From positions 1 to 35,427 of the forward strand of contig JAGWZW010000034.1 of assembly GCA_018971835.1 (NCBI GenBank): a stretch of DNA of 35,427 nucleotides, in the 5' to 3' direction. Origin of the DNA: Alphaproteobacteria bacterium. Lineage in GTDB: Bacteria; Pseudomonadota; Alphaproteobacteria; Micropepsales; Micropepsaceae. Below are positions 26,693-35,153 of the stretch, piece after piece. A program made the translations under genes and the position numbers. Each line of letters begins with the position of its first letter. The stretch's first letter is position 1. Below the pieces are notes generated by a model. It worked only from the letters and a program-made list of their open reading frames with translations. It was not told where the DNA came from and searched no databases.

Positions 26693-27502
26693 TCAGATAA
26701 CGGCGTGTTCCGTTCGGTTGCCGCGTACGCGGGCTCCCCGGTTCGCGTCTGTCCCGCCCGGTGCGCCGCCAAGGGCGCGCGTGATCGCGGCCGCCCCCTC
26801 GCGCACGGCATCGCGCATCACGGCTTCCGCGAGCTGGCGCCGGCGCGAAATGGGCGCGGCCACCGCCACCGCGCCGCAGACCACATCGCCGGAATTGAAC
26901 ACCGGCGCGGCCACCGAGAAGACGCCTTCCTCGTAACCATCCGTGGAGGCGGCAATGCCGCTCTTCCGGCAGGTTTCGAGCAGCGCGCGAATGCGCTCCG
27001 GGTCGCTGAGCGTTGCCGGTGTGAAGGCGGCAAGCGGCTGGTTCAGCGCCGCCTCCACCACCTTGGCCGGCGCAAAGGCGAGATAGGCAAGACCGGACGA
27101 GGTGGCGTGCAGCGGCAAGGCTTCGCCGATCTCCACGATCACACGATTGACTTTCGGGCTTTCGACGACAGCGAGTGTCGCCAGTTCTTCGCCGCAGAGC
27201 ATGGAGAAATGCGCTGTCTCTTCGGTGATCTTCACCAGGTGCGCGAGCACCGGCGCAACGGCCGCTTCGACGGGATGTGTCTGTTCGCGCACCCGGGCGA
27301 GCCGCACAAGGCTGGGGCCGAGCCGGTAGGTCCGCCTCTGTGCATCCTGTTCGAGAAAGCCGCGGCGCAGGAGGGCTGAGAGATAGCGGTGCGTCGTTGC
27401 CTTGTCGTAGCGGGCCAGCCGCGCCAGTTCCGACAAACCGATTGCCGGGCGCTGTTCGGAGAACAGGGCGAGAAGCCCCAATGCCTTTTCGATGGTGCGC
27501 AT
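26693..27502 (-). CDS. IclR-family transcriptional regulator
   Basis: This protein has an N-terminal winged helix (IEKALGLLALFSEQRPAIGL, then ELARLARYDKATTHRYLSAL) and the C-terminal effector-binding domain (VIVEIGEALPLHATSSGLAYL; STDGYEEGVFSVAAPVFN) of IclR proteins. With the ATG at 27502 it has 269 residues, normal for the family. A start at ATG 27556 or TTG 27562 would add 18-20 residues but would overlap a near-perfect palindrome at 27549-27569, which is better read as its operator. It is divergent from an aldehyde dehydrogenase gene and leads the aminotransferase-MFS-UPF0261 unit, so it probably controls both directions. The ligand would be a pathway substrate or intermediate. Confidence 0.9.
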   Translation of the reverse strand: MRTIEKALGLLALFSEQRPAIGLSELARLARYDKATTHRYLSALLRRGFLEQDAQRRTYRLGPSLVRLARVREQTHPVEAAVAPVLAHLVKITEETAHFSMLCGEELATLAVVESPKVNRVIVEIGEALPLHATSSGLAYLAFAPAKVVEAALNQPLAAFTPATLSDPERIRALLETCRKSGIAASTDGYEEGVFSVAAPVFNSGDVVCGAVAVAAPISRRRQLAEAVMRDAVREGAAAITRALGGAPGGTDANRGARVRGNRTEHAVI

Positions 27503-27548
27503 GCCTGCCTGCTTCGCCGCCCTGAGTGTTGGCAGCTTGACACGAGAT

Positions 27549-27590
27549 AATTTCATTTGCAATGATATTTAAACTCTTGGATCGTATAAT
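27549..27590 (+). promoter_or_regulatory. IclR-aldDH divergent promoter and operator
   Basis: A 21-base inverted repeat pairs AATTTCATT (27549-27557) with AATGATATT (27561-27569), eight of nine positions matching, with centre TGC. A perfect TATAAT at 27585-27590 would be the -10 box of the aldehyde dehydrogenase gene, placing transcription start about 9 bases before its ATG. No good -35 box is at 17 bases (the sequence is ATGATA, part of the palindrome), which suits regulation by a bound IclR protein. Confidence 0.5.
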
Positions 27591-27605
27591 AAACCGGGTG
27601 GCGGC

Positions 27606-29093
27606 ATGGGCATGCAGGACGAGATCAACGCGTTGCGGGCCACGCCGGTTGCGCCGCGCCAGCTTTTCATCAACGGCAAATGGGTCGAGCCCGCAGAGGG
27701 CAAGCGCCATCGGGTGATCAGCCCGCTGGACGGGACGGAACTCACCACCATCGCCGAAGCCGGGCCGGCCGACATCGATGCGGCCGTCGCCGCCGCGCGC
27801 GCGGCCTTTGACCGCGGCGTCTGGTCGCGTGCCGCGCCAGCCGAGCGCAAGCGTGTGCTGCTCAAGCTGGCGGGCCTGATCGAACAGCATGCGCTGGAAC
27901 TGGCCGTGCTCGGCACGCGCGACAACGGCACGGAAATCTCGATGTCCTTGCGTGCCGAGCCGGGCAGCGCGGCGGGCACCTTCCGCTATTACGCCGAAGC
28001 CATCGACAAGGTGTATGGCGAGATCGCGCCCACGCCGGACAACGTGCTCGGGCTGATCCATCGCGAGCCTGCTGGCGTGGTGGGCATCATCGTGCCGTGG
28101 AATTTCCCGCTGATGATCGGCTCGTGGAAGCTGGCGCCGGCGCTGGCGGCGGGCAATTCGGTGGTGGTGAAGCCGCCGGAACCGGCCTCGCTCAGCCTGT
28201 TGCGCCTGACCGAACTCGCCGCCGAAGCGGGCCTTCCCGAAGGCGTGCTCAACGTCACCACCGGGCGCGGCAGCGTGGCCGGCGAGGCGATCGCGCGCCA
28301 CATGGATATCGACGTGCTGGCCTTCACCGGCTCCGGCCCGGTGGGGCGGCGATTGCTGGAAGCCTCCGCGCAATCCAACCTGAAGCGCGTCTATCTGGAG
28401 CTGGGCGGCAAGTCACCGAATATCGTCTTTGCCGATGCGCCGGACCTCGACAAGGCCGCCAAGGCGGCGGTCAACGGCGTGTTCCGCAATTGCGGGCAGG
28501 TCTGCATCGCCGGCACGCGGCTGCTGGTGCAGAACACCGTCGCCGAAGAGTTCACCGCCCGCGTGGTGGCGGCCACGCGCGCGCTCAAGCTGGGCGATCC
28601 GCTCGACATGGCTACCGAGGTCGGCGCGGTGTCGAGCGCCACGCAGCTTTCACAGAATCTCGGCTTTGTGGAGGGCGCGCTACGCGAGGGCGCCGAATGC
28701 CTCACCGGCGGCGAGCGCCTGCGCGAAGAAACCGGCGGCTTCTACATGGCACCGGCTGTGTTCGGCGGGGTGACGGAAGCGATGACGCTGTTCCGCGAGG
28801 AAGTGTTCGGCCCGGTGCTGGCCGTCACGACTTTCGAGGATGAAGCCGAAGCTGCGCGGCTGGCCAATGCCACCAGCTTCGGCCTGGCCGCAGGGGTGTG
28901 GACCGGCAACCTTTCCACCGCGCACAGGATGGTGCGCGCGGTGGGTTCAGGCCTTGTGCATGTGAACTGCTATGGCGGCTCGGACATCACCGTGCCCCTG
29001 GGCGGCGTGAAGCAATCCGGCTTCGGCAAGGACAAATCGCTGCACGCCTTCGACAAGTTCACCAATCTCAAATCCGCCTGGATCCAGCTTTAG
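27606..29093 (+). CDS. NAD(P)-dependent aldehyde dehydrogenase
   Basis: The 495-residue enzyme belongs to the ALDH superfamily. It has VPWNFPLM with Asn166, [11 protein letters not shown] (240-250) in the cofactor site, general base Glu265 in LELGGKSPN, catalytic Cys300 in NCGQVC, and C-terminal EEVFGPVL. It resembles the PuuC/betaine-aldehyde-type group that oxidises amine-derived aldehydes. It is divergent from the IclR gene and convergent with wrbA, overlapping its stop by four bases. With the class III aminotransferase it would complete an amine to acid pathway. An alternative is an aryl-aldehyde such as the vanilloyl acetaldehyde formed in lignin dimer catabolism, since a beta-etherase cluster lies 5 kb away. 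Neither is shown by the sequence. Confidence 0.92.
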   Translation: MGMQDEINALRATPVAPRQLFINGKWVEPAEGKRHRVISPLDGTELTTIAEAGPADIDAAVAAARAAFDRGVWSRAAPAERKRVLLKLAGLIEQHALELAVLGTRDNGTEISMSLRAEPGSAAGTFRYYAEAIDKVYGEIAPTPDNVLGLIHREPAGVVGIIVPWNFPLMIGSWKLAPALAAGNSVVVKPPEPASLSLLRLTELAAEAGLPEGVLNVTTGRGSVAGEAIARHMDIDVLAFTGSGPVGRRLLEASAQSNLKRVYLELGGKSPNIVFADAPDLDKAAKAAVNGVFRNCGQVCIAGTRLLVQNTVAEEFTARVVAATRALKLGDPLDMATEVGAVSSATQLSQNLGFVEGALREGAECLTGGERLREETGGFYMAPAVFGGVTEAMTLFREEVFGPVLAVTTFEDEAEAARLANATSFGLAAGVWTGNLSTAHRMVRAVGSGLVHVNCYGGSDITVPLGGVKQSGFGKDKSLHAFDKFTNLKSAWIQL

Positions 29094-29689
29094 CCGTGTA
29101 GTTTCTTTGCCGTCTCGGCGATCTTGCGGCCCTGATAGCGCGCGCCGGTCAGTTCGTTGGCGCTGGGCCGGCGCGAGCCGTCGCCTCCAGTGAGGGTGGT
29201 GGCACCATAGGGTGAGCCGCCAGTGATCTCGGCCAGTGTCATCTGCCCGGCGTGGCCGTAGTCGAGGCCCACCACCACCATGCCGAAATGCAGCAGGTTG
29301 GTGATGATCGAGAACAGGGTGGTTTCCTGGCCGCCATGCTGCGAAGCGGTGGAGGTGAAGGCGCCACCGACCTTGCCGTGCAGCGCGCCGCGCGCCCACA
29401 ACCCGCCGGCCTGATCGAGGAAGTTCGCCATCTGCGACGACATGCGGCCGAAGCGCGTGCCGGTGCCCACGACGATGGCGTCGTAATCGGCCAGTTCGTC
29501 CACCGTGGCGATGGGCGCCTTCTGGTCGAGCTTGTAATGGGACTTGCGCGCCACTTCCTCGGGCACGAGGTCCGGCACGCGTTTGACGATGGCCTCGGCG
29601 CCGGCTTCGCGCACGCCTTCGGCCACCGCTTCGGCCATCGTTTCGATATGGCCGTAAGCGGAATAGTAGAGAACAAGAACCTTGGTCAT
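29090..29689 (-). CDS. wrbA: WrbA-type NAD(P)H:quinone oxidoreductase
   Basis: The 199-residue flavodoxin-like protein has the FMN phosphate-binding loop [18 protein letters not shown] near residues 8-25, the [17 protein letters not shown] segment and [14 protein letters not shown], all diagnostic of WrbA. It reduces quinones by two electrons, avoiding semiquinone radicals, in the cytoplasm as a tetramer. AGGAGA precedes the ATG. It follows the pirin gene by 33 bases on the same strand, and a LysR gene is divergent from that pair. The stop overlaps that of the aldehyde dehydrogenase gene by four bases. Confidence 0.95.
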   Translation of the reverse strand: MTKVLVLYYSAYGHIETMAEAVAEGVREAGAEAIVKRVPDLVPEEVARKSHYKLDQKAPIATVDELADYDAIVVGTGTRFGRMSSQMANFLDQAGGLWARGALHGKVGGAFTSTASQHGGQETTLFSIITNLLHFGMVVVGLDYGHAGQMTLAEITGGSPYGATTLTGGDGSRRPSANELTGARYQGRKIAETAKKLHG

Positions 29690-29722
29690 GACATCTCCTG
29701 TCGGTTGGGTGTTGTGATGCGG

Positions 29723-30421
29723 TCAGGCGGCGTCCACCAGGACGATTTCAGAATCGTCCAGCGCGGCGACGGTGAGGGTTTCGACGTCGGTGATGGCCGC
29801 GCCGTCACGGGCGTTCACGCGCACGCCGTTCACCTCGACCGCGCCAGTGGCCGGCGCCAGATAGAGATGGCGGCCCGGAGCGGCCGTGTAGCTGGCGCGG
29901 CTGCCGGCCTTCAGCGTCGCGCCCAGGACGCGGGCATCGGCGCGGATGGGCAGGGCATCGTCGTCGCCCTCAATGCCGCTGGCCAGCGTGACGAAGCGGC
30001 CGGCGCGCGCGTCCCTGGGGAAGGGCTTGGTGCCCCAGCCCGGTTGCCCGCCCGTGCGCGTGGGCAGGATCCAGATCTGGAACAGCGTGGTCGTTTCCTG
30101 CTCCAGATTGTGTTCGGAATGGCGGATGCCGGTGCCGGCGCTCATCACCTGCACGTCGCCGGCTTCGGTGCGGCCTTCGTTGCCCAGGCTGTCGCGATGG
30201 GTGATGGCGCCCTGCCGCACATAGGTGATGATCTCCATGTTGGCGTGCGGGTGGGGCGCAAAGCCGGTGCCGGAGGCGATCTCGTCGTCGTTCCAGACGC
30301 GCAGCGCGCCCCAGTGCATCCGCTCGGGATCGTGATAATCGGCGAAGGAAAAGTGATGCTTGGTCTTGAGCCAGCCGTGGTCCGCGCCGCCGAGCTTGTC
30401 GAAAGTCCTTACTTCGATCAT
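29723..30421 (-). CDS. pirin-family protein (bicupin, possible quercetinase)
   Basis: The 232-residue protein is a two-domain cupin. The N-terminal metal site is complete: His57 and His59 in FAPHPHANME, and His101 and Glu103 in GIRHSEHN, matching the ligands of human pirin almost by number. The second cupin (YTAAPGRHLYLAPATGAVEV) has no metal ligands, as is usual. Bacterial pirins such as YhhW cleave flavonols like quercetin with O2 in vitro, although other roles are known. AAGGAGAGAGGG precedes the ATG. It lies first in a pirin-wrbA operon divergent from a LysR gene, an arrangement I associate with quinone or electrophile response. Confidence 0.92.
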   Translation of the reverse strand: MIEVRTFDKLGGADHGWLKTKHHFSFADYHDPERMHWGALRVWNDDEIASGTGFAPHPHANMEIITYVRQGAITHRDSLGNEGRTEAGDVQVMSAGTGIRHSEHNLEQETTTLFQIWILPTRTGGQPGWGTKPFPRDARAGRFVTLASGIEGDDDALPIRADARVLGATLKAGSRASYTAAPGRHLYLAPATGAVEVNGVRVNARDGAAITDVETLTVAALDDSEIVLVDAA

Positions 30422-30501
30422 GGCCCTCTCTCCTTGGCGCCTGCTGTGAGCGCCGGTTCTGTTGGCCCCAGAGATATGGACAAATCGCTCGGTTAGAAAT
30501 A

Positions 30502-30530
30502 GAAACTATTGAAACACATTGTTTCCAATA
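30502..30530 (+). promoter_or_regulatory. candidate LysR operator between pirin and lysR
   Basis: GAAAC occurs at 30502-30506 and 30511-30515, and its complement GTTTC at 30521-30525, giving an inverted repeat with a 5-base centre extended by TATT and CAATA on the outside. It lies 6 bases before the lysR ATG at 30536 and about 80-110 bases before the pirin ATG, where a LysR protein would both repress itself and activate the pirin-wrbA operon. Confidence 0.5.
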
Positions 30531-30535
30531 TTGAG

Positions 30536-31438
30536 ATGTCGAAACTTCCCGACCTCGAGGGGCTTGCCATCTTCGCCAAGGTGGCGGAGCGGCGCTCCTT
30601 CGCCGGCGCCGCCGACGAGCTGGCGCTGTCCAAAGCCACCGTATCCAAGGCGGTGGCGCGGCTGGAAGCGAAGCTGGGGGCGCGGCTGTTCAACCGCACC
30701 TCGCGCCGACTGGCGCTCACCGAGACGGGCCGCGGCCTGGCTGCGCGCGCGGCGGCGATGCTGGCCGAAGGCGAAGCCGCGGAGAGTGAGGTGCAGTTCC
30801 AGTCCGCGGCGCCGCGCGGGCGGTTGCGGCTGACGGCGCCGATGTCTTTCGGCGTGCTGTATGTCGCGCCGCTGCTTCCGGAGTTCCTGCAGCGTTATCC
30901 CGAGATATCGATCGACCTGCAGCTTTCCGATGCGCAGGCCGACGTTGTGGGGGAGGGCTACGATGCGGCGCTGCGCATCGCGGCGCTGCCGGATTCTTCG
31001 CTGGTGGCGCGCAAGCTGTGCGACATGCCGCTCCATCTGGTGGCGGCGCCGTCTTATCTGAAAAAGCATGGCCGGCCGAAGCATCCGCTCGAACTCGCCG
31101 AGCGGCCCTGCGTGACCTATGCCTATCAGCCGAACAGCGAGACCTGGCGCTTCCGCAAGCGTTCCGGCGAGGTGGTCTCCGTGCGGCCGGCCGGGCCGCT
31201 CTGCGTCAACAACGGCGATGCCATGCTGCCGGCGCTGATTGCTGGGATGGGTTTCGCCGTGCTGCCGGAATTCCTGCTGCGGACGGCGCTGGCCAAAGGT
31301 AGGCTCGAGATCGTGTTGCCCGAATGGCAGCTGCCGGCAGGCGCGGTTTATTGGCTGACGCCGCCGGGCGGCCCGCGGCCGCGTCGCGTCGCTGTGCTGG
31401 CCGATTTCCTGGCCGAGCGTCTCGGCCGCCGCGCCTGA
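30536..31438 (+). CDS. LysR-family regulator of the pirin-wrbA operon
   Basis: The 300-residue protein has a winged helix-turn-helix ([20 protein letters not shown], then [20 protein letters not shown]) and an effector domain of the CrgA/YhaJ-like type ([40 protein letters not shown]). YhaJ-like members respond to quinones and aromatic electrophiles. I chose the ATG at 30536, where the domain starts normally; a TTG at 30509 would place the operator inside the gene. The ribosome site is weak (GAG only). It is divergent from pirin-wrbA, its probable target, and convergent with the GMC gene 12 bases away. Confidence 0.9.
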   Translation: MSKLPDLEGLAIFAKVAERRSFAGAADELALSKATVSKAVARLEAKLGARLFNRTSRRLALTETGRGLAARAAAMLAEGEAAESEVQFQSAAPRGRLRLTAPMSFGVLYVAPLLPEFLQRYPEISIDLQLSDAQADVVGEGYDAALRIAALPDSSLVARKLCDMPLHLVAAPSYLKKHGRPKHPLELAERPCVTYAYQPNSETWRFRKRSGEVVSVRPAGPLCVNNGDAMLPALIAGMGFAVLPEFLLRTALAKGRLEIVLPEWQLPAGAVYWLTPPGGPRPRRVAVLADFLAERLGRRA

Positions 31439-31450
31439 TCCGGTTTGGCG

Positions 31451-33082
31451 TCAGTTTCGCGCCAGCGGCGGCTTGCCCAGAATGATGTCGGAGGCTTTCT
31501 CCGCGATCATGATCGTCGGGCCGTTGGTATTGCCGCCCGGCACGGTCGGCATCACGGAGGCATCGACCACACGCAATCCCATAACGCCGTACACCCGCAA
31601 CTGCGGATCGACCACGCTCATGCTGCCGATGCCCATCGCGCAGGTTCCCACTGGATGCTGGGTGACTTCCGCGTAACGGCGGACATGCTCGTCCAGTTCC
31701 GCGTCGGTGGTGAGATTTTCGCCCGGAAGGATTTCGCGGCCCGTCAGCTCGCCCTGAGGCGGGGTGCGATAGATGCGCCGCGCCACGGCAATGCCGCGGC
31801 GCGCGGTGGCGAAATCGGCGGCTTCGGAGAACAGGTTCAGTTTGATTGCGGGCGGATCGGCCGGGTTCGGCGTCTTCAGCGTTACGCTGCCGCGGCTCTG
31901 CGGATGCAGCAGGATGACATCGGCGGTGATCTGGTCTTCCTGGCGCGGCTTGATGCCGGGAAACCACATCTCGGCGTCCATGCGCACCGGATTGCACCAG
32001 AGCTGGATATCCGGCTGCGCAAGGTCCGGGTGGCTGCGCACCACGATATTGGCGCTGTTGACCTGCGTGGCGAAAGCGCCGGTGCCGGTCAATGCCCATT
32101 GCAGCACCCAGCGCGCGGCGCGATCGAAGCGCAGCTCGTTGAGGAAACTGACCGGCTTCTTCAGCGTGAAACGGACCGGAACGCGCGGATGTTCGGAGAG
32201 GTTTCGGCCGACGCCGGGAAGATCGTGGACGATTTCGATGCCCAGTGCCTTGAGCGCCGTGGCCGGGCCGATGCCCGACAGCATCAGAAGCTGCGGCGAA
32301 TTGTAGGCGCCGCCCGAGAGAATGATCTCGCGCGCCGCGGTGGCGATCTCGCTGGCGCCGGCGCGCGCATAGACCACGCCGCGGGCGCGCTTGCCTTCGA
32401 AGGCGAGACGCTGCACCGAGGCGCCGGTCACGACCGTCAGATTCGGGCGCCTGAGTGCCGGTTCGAGATAAGCGCGTGCCGTGCTGGCGCGGCGGCCGCT
32501 TTTGTCGATGTTCAATTCGCCGCGGGCGAAGCCTTCCTCCGCCCCGGTGTGGATATCATCGATGCAATGGAAGCCGGCAGCTTCCGCGCTGTTCATGAGC
32601 GGCTGATGAAGCAGCCGCTTGGTGTCCACCGGGACGACCGGCAGCCTGCCGTCGCCGCCGTGATCGGGGCCGGCCCCGCGCCAGCTTGACTCCATGCGCT
32701 TGAAATAGGGCAGCACGTCGGCATAGCCCCAGCCTTCGCAACCCATCTGGCGCCAGGTTTCGAAATCGAGGCTGTGGCCGCGCATGAAGAACATGCCGTT
32801 GATCGACGACGAGCCGCCCAGCACCCGCCCACGGGGCAGAAAAATCGTCCGGCTGTGGAGATGGGGCTCGGCTTCGGATTTGTAGCCCCAGGTATAGCGC
32901 GGCTGGCGCAAGGCGCGCAGGAAGCCGAGCGGCATCGTCAGCAGGAAACGGCGATGATCGCCACCGGCTTCCAGCAGCAGTACGCGATTGCCGGGTTCGG
33001 CAGAAAGCCGGTCGGCCAGCACGCAGCCGGCCGATCCGGCGCCGACGATTACATAATCATATTCGCTGGTTGTCGCTGTCAC
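31451..33082 (-). CDS. GMC-family FAD alcohol oxidoreductase, possible HpvZ-like
   Basis: The 543-residue flavoenzyme has the FAD motif VGAGSAG at 13-19, the GMC signature [18 protein letters not shown], the second signature [18 protein letters not shown], catalytic His476 in [11 protein letters not shown], and the partner Asn in [13 protein letters not shown]. Choline dehydrogenase-like enzymes oxidise primary alcohols. I chose the GTG at 33082; a GTG at 33127 would add 15 residues. It lies 95 bases after the LigD-type gene on the same strand. In Sphingobium SYK-6 a GMC enzyme, HpvZ, oxidises the gamma-alcohol of beta-hydroxypropiovanillone after ether cleavage, so the context fits a similar step. 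Choline or polyethylene glycol oxidation cannot be excluded. Confidence 0.9.
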   Translation of the reverse strand: MTATTSEYDYVIVGAGSAGCVLADRLSAEPGNRVLLLEAGGDHRRFLLTMPLGFLRALRQPRYTWGYKSEAEPHLHSRTIFLPRGRVLGGSSSINGMFFMRGHSLDFETWRQMGCEGWGYADVLPYFKRMESSWRGAGPDHGGDGRLPVVPVDTKRLLHQPLMNSAEAAGFHCIDDIHTGAEEGFARGELNIDKSGRRASTARAYLEPALRRPNLTVVTGASVQRLAFEGKRARGVVYARAGASEIATAAREIILSGGAYNSPQLLMLSGIGPATALKALGIEIVHDLPGVGRNLSEHPRVPVRFTLKKPVSFLNELRFDRAARWVLQWALTGTGAFATQVNSANIVVRSHPDLAQPDIQLWCNPVRMDAEMWFPGIKPRQEDQITADVILLHPQSRGSVTLKTPNPADPPAIKLNLFSEAADFATARRGIAVARRIYRTPPQGELTGREILPGENLTTDAELDEHVRRYAEVTQHPVGTCAMGIGSMSVVDPQLRVYGVMGLRVVDASVMPTVPGGNTNGPTIMIAEKASDIILGKPPLARN

Positions 33083-33177
33083 GGCGCGATGACGTCCCCC
33101 GGTTTGCTCTGCCGCCCAATGTATCACCGAACCGCGTTACACCTTTCGGATGACGCGTTCAGGCGCTGCGGGTCGCG

Positions 33178-34089
33178 TCAACCCTCGCGCCCGCGCGAGA
33201 AGATGCTGCCGCGATCCTTGGCCCAGTTCATCAGCGCCTCGGTGCGCTCCTTGGCGCCTTCCGGGTCGGATTCGATCGGCGGAATGCTGTCGACGATCTC
33301 GCGGAAGTGTTGAGCCAGCCGCTCCTTCTCTTCAGGGTAAGGAATGATGTAGAGCTTTCCGGCTTCCATCGCCTGCTTGGTGCGTTCGGCCAGCACCACC
33401 GGATCCATGCCGTGACTGTAGATGCTGTGTAGCGAGGCGATGGCCTCCTCGCTCTCGTTATAGCCGGTGTTGGCCAGATGGGCCGGGCGGGTCTTGACCG
33501 CTTCGGCGATGTTGCTACGGATGTTGGCCGGGCAGAGCACCGAAACCTCGATGCCGTATTTGGCCAGGCCAGCGCGATAGCTTTCCATCAGGCTGATGAC
33601 GGCGGCCTTCGCGGCCGAGTAGATGGAGGCGACCGCGCTGCCCTGGAAGCCGCCCACCGACGCGGTGGAGACGACATAGCCGCCCTTGCCGGCCTTGATC
33701 ATGCGCGGCACGAAGGTCTGCATGCCGTTCGCCACGCCCCAGAAATTGACGCCCATCAGCCAGTCGTAATCGTCATAGGTGGAATTTTCCACCGGCCCGA
33801 AGCTGTTGACGCCGGCGGTGTTGAAGAGTAGCTGCGGCGGCTCGCCGAACACCTTTTCCACTTCGTCGGCCGCGCACGCATAGGCGGCGCGGTCGGTGAT
33901 GTCCAGGCGGATGGCATGGGCCGGCGCATTCTGCGCGCGGAAATAGGCCAGTGCCTCGTCGAGCGGTTCCTGACGAATGTCGGCGATCACGATCTTGCAG
34001 CCGGCCTGGGAGAACACCTTGGCCTGGCCGAAGCCTGCGCCCGACGCGCCGCCCGTGATGAAGGCAACCTTTCCTGCGAAATCTTTCAT
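33178..34089 (-). CDS. ligD: LigD-type Calpha-dehydrogenase (SDR), beta-aryl ether pathway
   Basis: The 303-residue short-chain dehydrogenase has the NAD-binding TGGASGAGFG (12-21), NTAG (90-93), and the Ser-Tyr157-x3-Lys161 site (YSAAK). Its start, MKDFAGKVAFITGGASGAGF, and its FNTAGVNSFGP, CPANIRSNIAEA, IASLHSIYSHG, IIPYPEEKERL and DPEGAKERTEALMNW segments closely match LigD/LigL/LigN of Sphingobium SYK-6 as I remember them. These oxidise the Calpha alcohol of guaiacylglycerol-beta-guaiacyl ether to the ketone with NAD+. Which stereoisomer this one prefers is not readable. AAGGAGA precedes the ATG. It follows the LigE-type gene by 17 bases, so they are one transcript. Confidence 0.88.
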   Translation of the reverse strand: MKDFAGKVAFITGGASGAGFGQAKVFSQAGCKIVIADIRQEPLDEALAYFRAQNAPAHAIRLDITDRAAYACAADEVEKVFGEPPQLLFNTAGVNSFGPVENSTYDDYDWLMGVNFWGVANGMQTFVPRMIKAGKGGYVVSTASVGGFQGSAVASIYSAAKAAVISLMESYRAGLAKYGIEVSVLCPANIRSNIAEAVKTRPAHLANTGYNESEEAIASLHSIYSHGMDPVVLAERTKQAMEAGKLYIIPYPEEKERLAQHFREIVDSIPPIESDPEGAKERTEALMNWAKDRGSIFSRGREG

Positions 34090-34106
34090 GGCTCAATTTC
34101 TCCTTG

Positions 34107-34859
34107 CTATTGTGCGGCTGCGGCTTGCGCTTCGGATTTGGGCAGGCCGAACAGGGTGTGCAGAGCAGGGTGGCGGCCCAGCCCGCCGAACAGATCGAAG
34201 CCGCGGTCGATATAGTCCTTCAGCGGATCATCGTCGTGGAGCGGCGGAATCGTCGCCACCGACGCCGTCCACAAGAACACCGCCAGCGCGCGATAATCGG
34301 CATAGTTGGGATGCTCGCCGCCCAGCCATCTAGTGTCCTTGAGCAGTTCGCGGAAGGGTTCGAGGTCCGGCGGCACCATCGGCAGGCGCTCCTCGCGCCC
34401 GGCCTGCACCTCTTCCAGCTTGCGCCCGCCGAGGAACAGCTGCTCACGGCTTTCGCGCACATAGGCGTGATCCTGCGGCAGCGACAGGTTATGATAATCG
34501 AGGATGTAGCACCGGAACCAGGGCCGGATCGCCGTGCGCCACAGCCAGCCGTCGATGAACTTGGTCAGCACCTTCATGCTGTCGCCGTCGATCAACTTCG
34601 GCCGGTTGGGATATTTCTCGTCAAGATATTCGGCGATCAACCAGCTGTCCTTCACCCAGTGCCCATCATCGACGATCACCGGCAGGCGGTCGGAGAAGCC
34701 GTTGGTGCGCTCCATGATGCCGGTGAAACCGCCGGGCACGATGTCGATATCGAAGCCTTTGTGCCGGAGCGCATACTTCGTCGCCCAGACGAACGGGCTG
34801 ATGGTGCAGCCGCTCGCCAGTTGCAGATCGAACAGCGTGATGGTGTTGTTTCTGGCCAA
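34107..34859 (-). CDS. ligE: LigE-type beta-etherase (glutathione S-transferase family)
   Basis: The 250-residue protein has a thioredoxin-like N-terminal domain and a helical C-terminal domain. From LARNNTITLFDLQLASGCTI on, it closely follows LigE/LigP of Sphingobium SYK-6 as I recall it: KGFDIDIVPGGFTGIMERT, RLPVIVDDGHWVKDSW, PWFRCYILDYHNLSLPQD, and RGFDLFGGLGRHP. Ser21 in the glutathione-contact loop is kept. LigE cleaves the beta-O-4 ether of the Calpha ketone with glutathione. It starts with TTG at 34859, with AGGGAGAG seven bases before; no ATG fits, and the open frame upstream has no homology. The C-terminus is about 30 residues shorter than the LigE I recall. It is the first gene of a ligE-ligD-GMC unit. 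Confidence 0.87.
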   Translation of the reverse strand: MARNNTITLFDLQLASGCTISPFVWATKYALRHKGFDIDIVPGGFTGIMERTNGFSDRLPVIVDDGHWVKDSWLIAEYLDEKYPNRPKLIDGDSMKVLTKFIDGWLWRTAIRPWFRCYILDYHNLSLPQDHAYVRESREQLFLGGRKLEEVQAGREERLPMVPPDLEPFRELLKDTRWLGGEHPNYADYRALAVFLWTASVATIPPLHDDDPLKDYIDRGFDLFGGLGRHPALHTLFGLPKSEAQAAAAQ

Positions 34860-34979
34860 GTTCGGCTCTCCCTGTGTTGCGTCCGCGAACGGCCGCGCTT
34901 TGAGCGCATAGATGCACGCCGTGTCCGCGCGATCAACATGGCATTGGCCTTTGTTGGCGGCAGTTCGCTCTCCGTCGGC

Positions 34980-35015
34980 GTTTGGCTTCCCAAACAGTTG
35001 CATTTGATTTCGCAA
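34980..35015. promoter_or_regulatory. inverted repeats in the lig-MFS divergent region
   Basis: The 294-base region between the LigE-type gene and the MFS gene (34860-35153) holds no gene. It contains GTTTGG (34980-34985) paired with CCAAAC (34990-34995) around a 4-base loop, and next to it TTGC (34998-35001) facing GCAA (35012-35015). Either could be an operator for a regulator of both directions. No regulator gene lies next to this region in the window, and -35/-10 boxes are not clear. Confidence 0.35.
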
Positions 35016-35153
35016 TCTCGCCAGTCGCATTGGGAGGCTGCACATGAATTCGCCGGAACGCGTTTCGGCAGGCTACCTTTGCTGGCAGTCTGTGCTTACA
35101 GTGCCGGCAAGGCGGCCGCGCCAGGCGGACCGAACCGGGGAGGAATGCGAGGG

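Noticed and set aside
26659-26811. 51-codon extension of the class III aminotransferase
   Set aside because: It is antisense-like Arg/Pro-rich sequence overlapping the IclR gene; the ATG at 26658 has a ribosome site and begins at the family's N-terminus.
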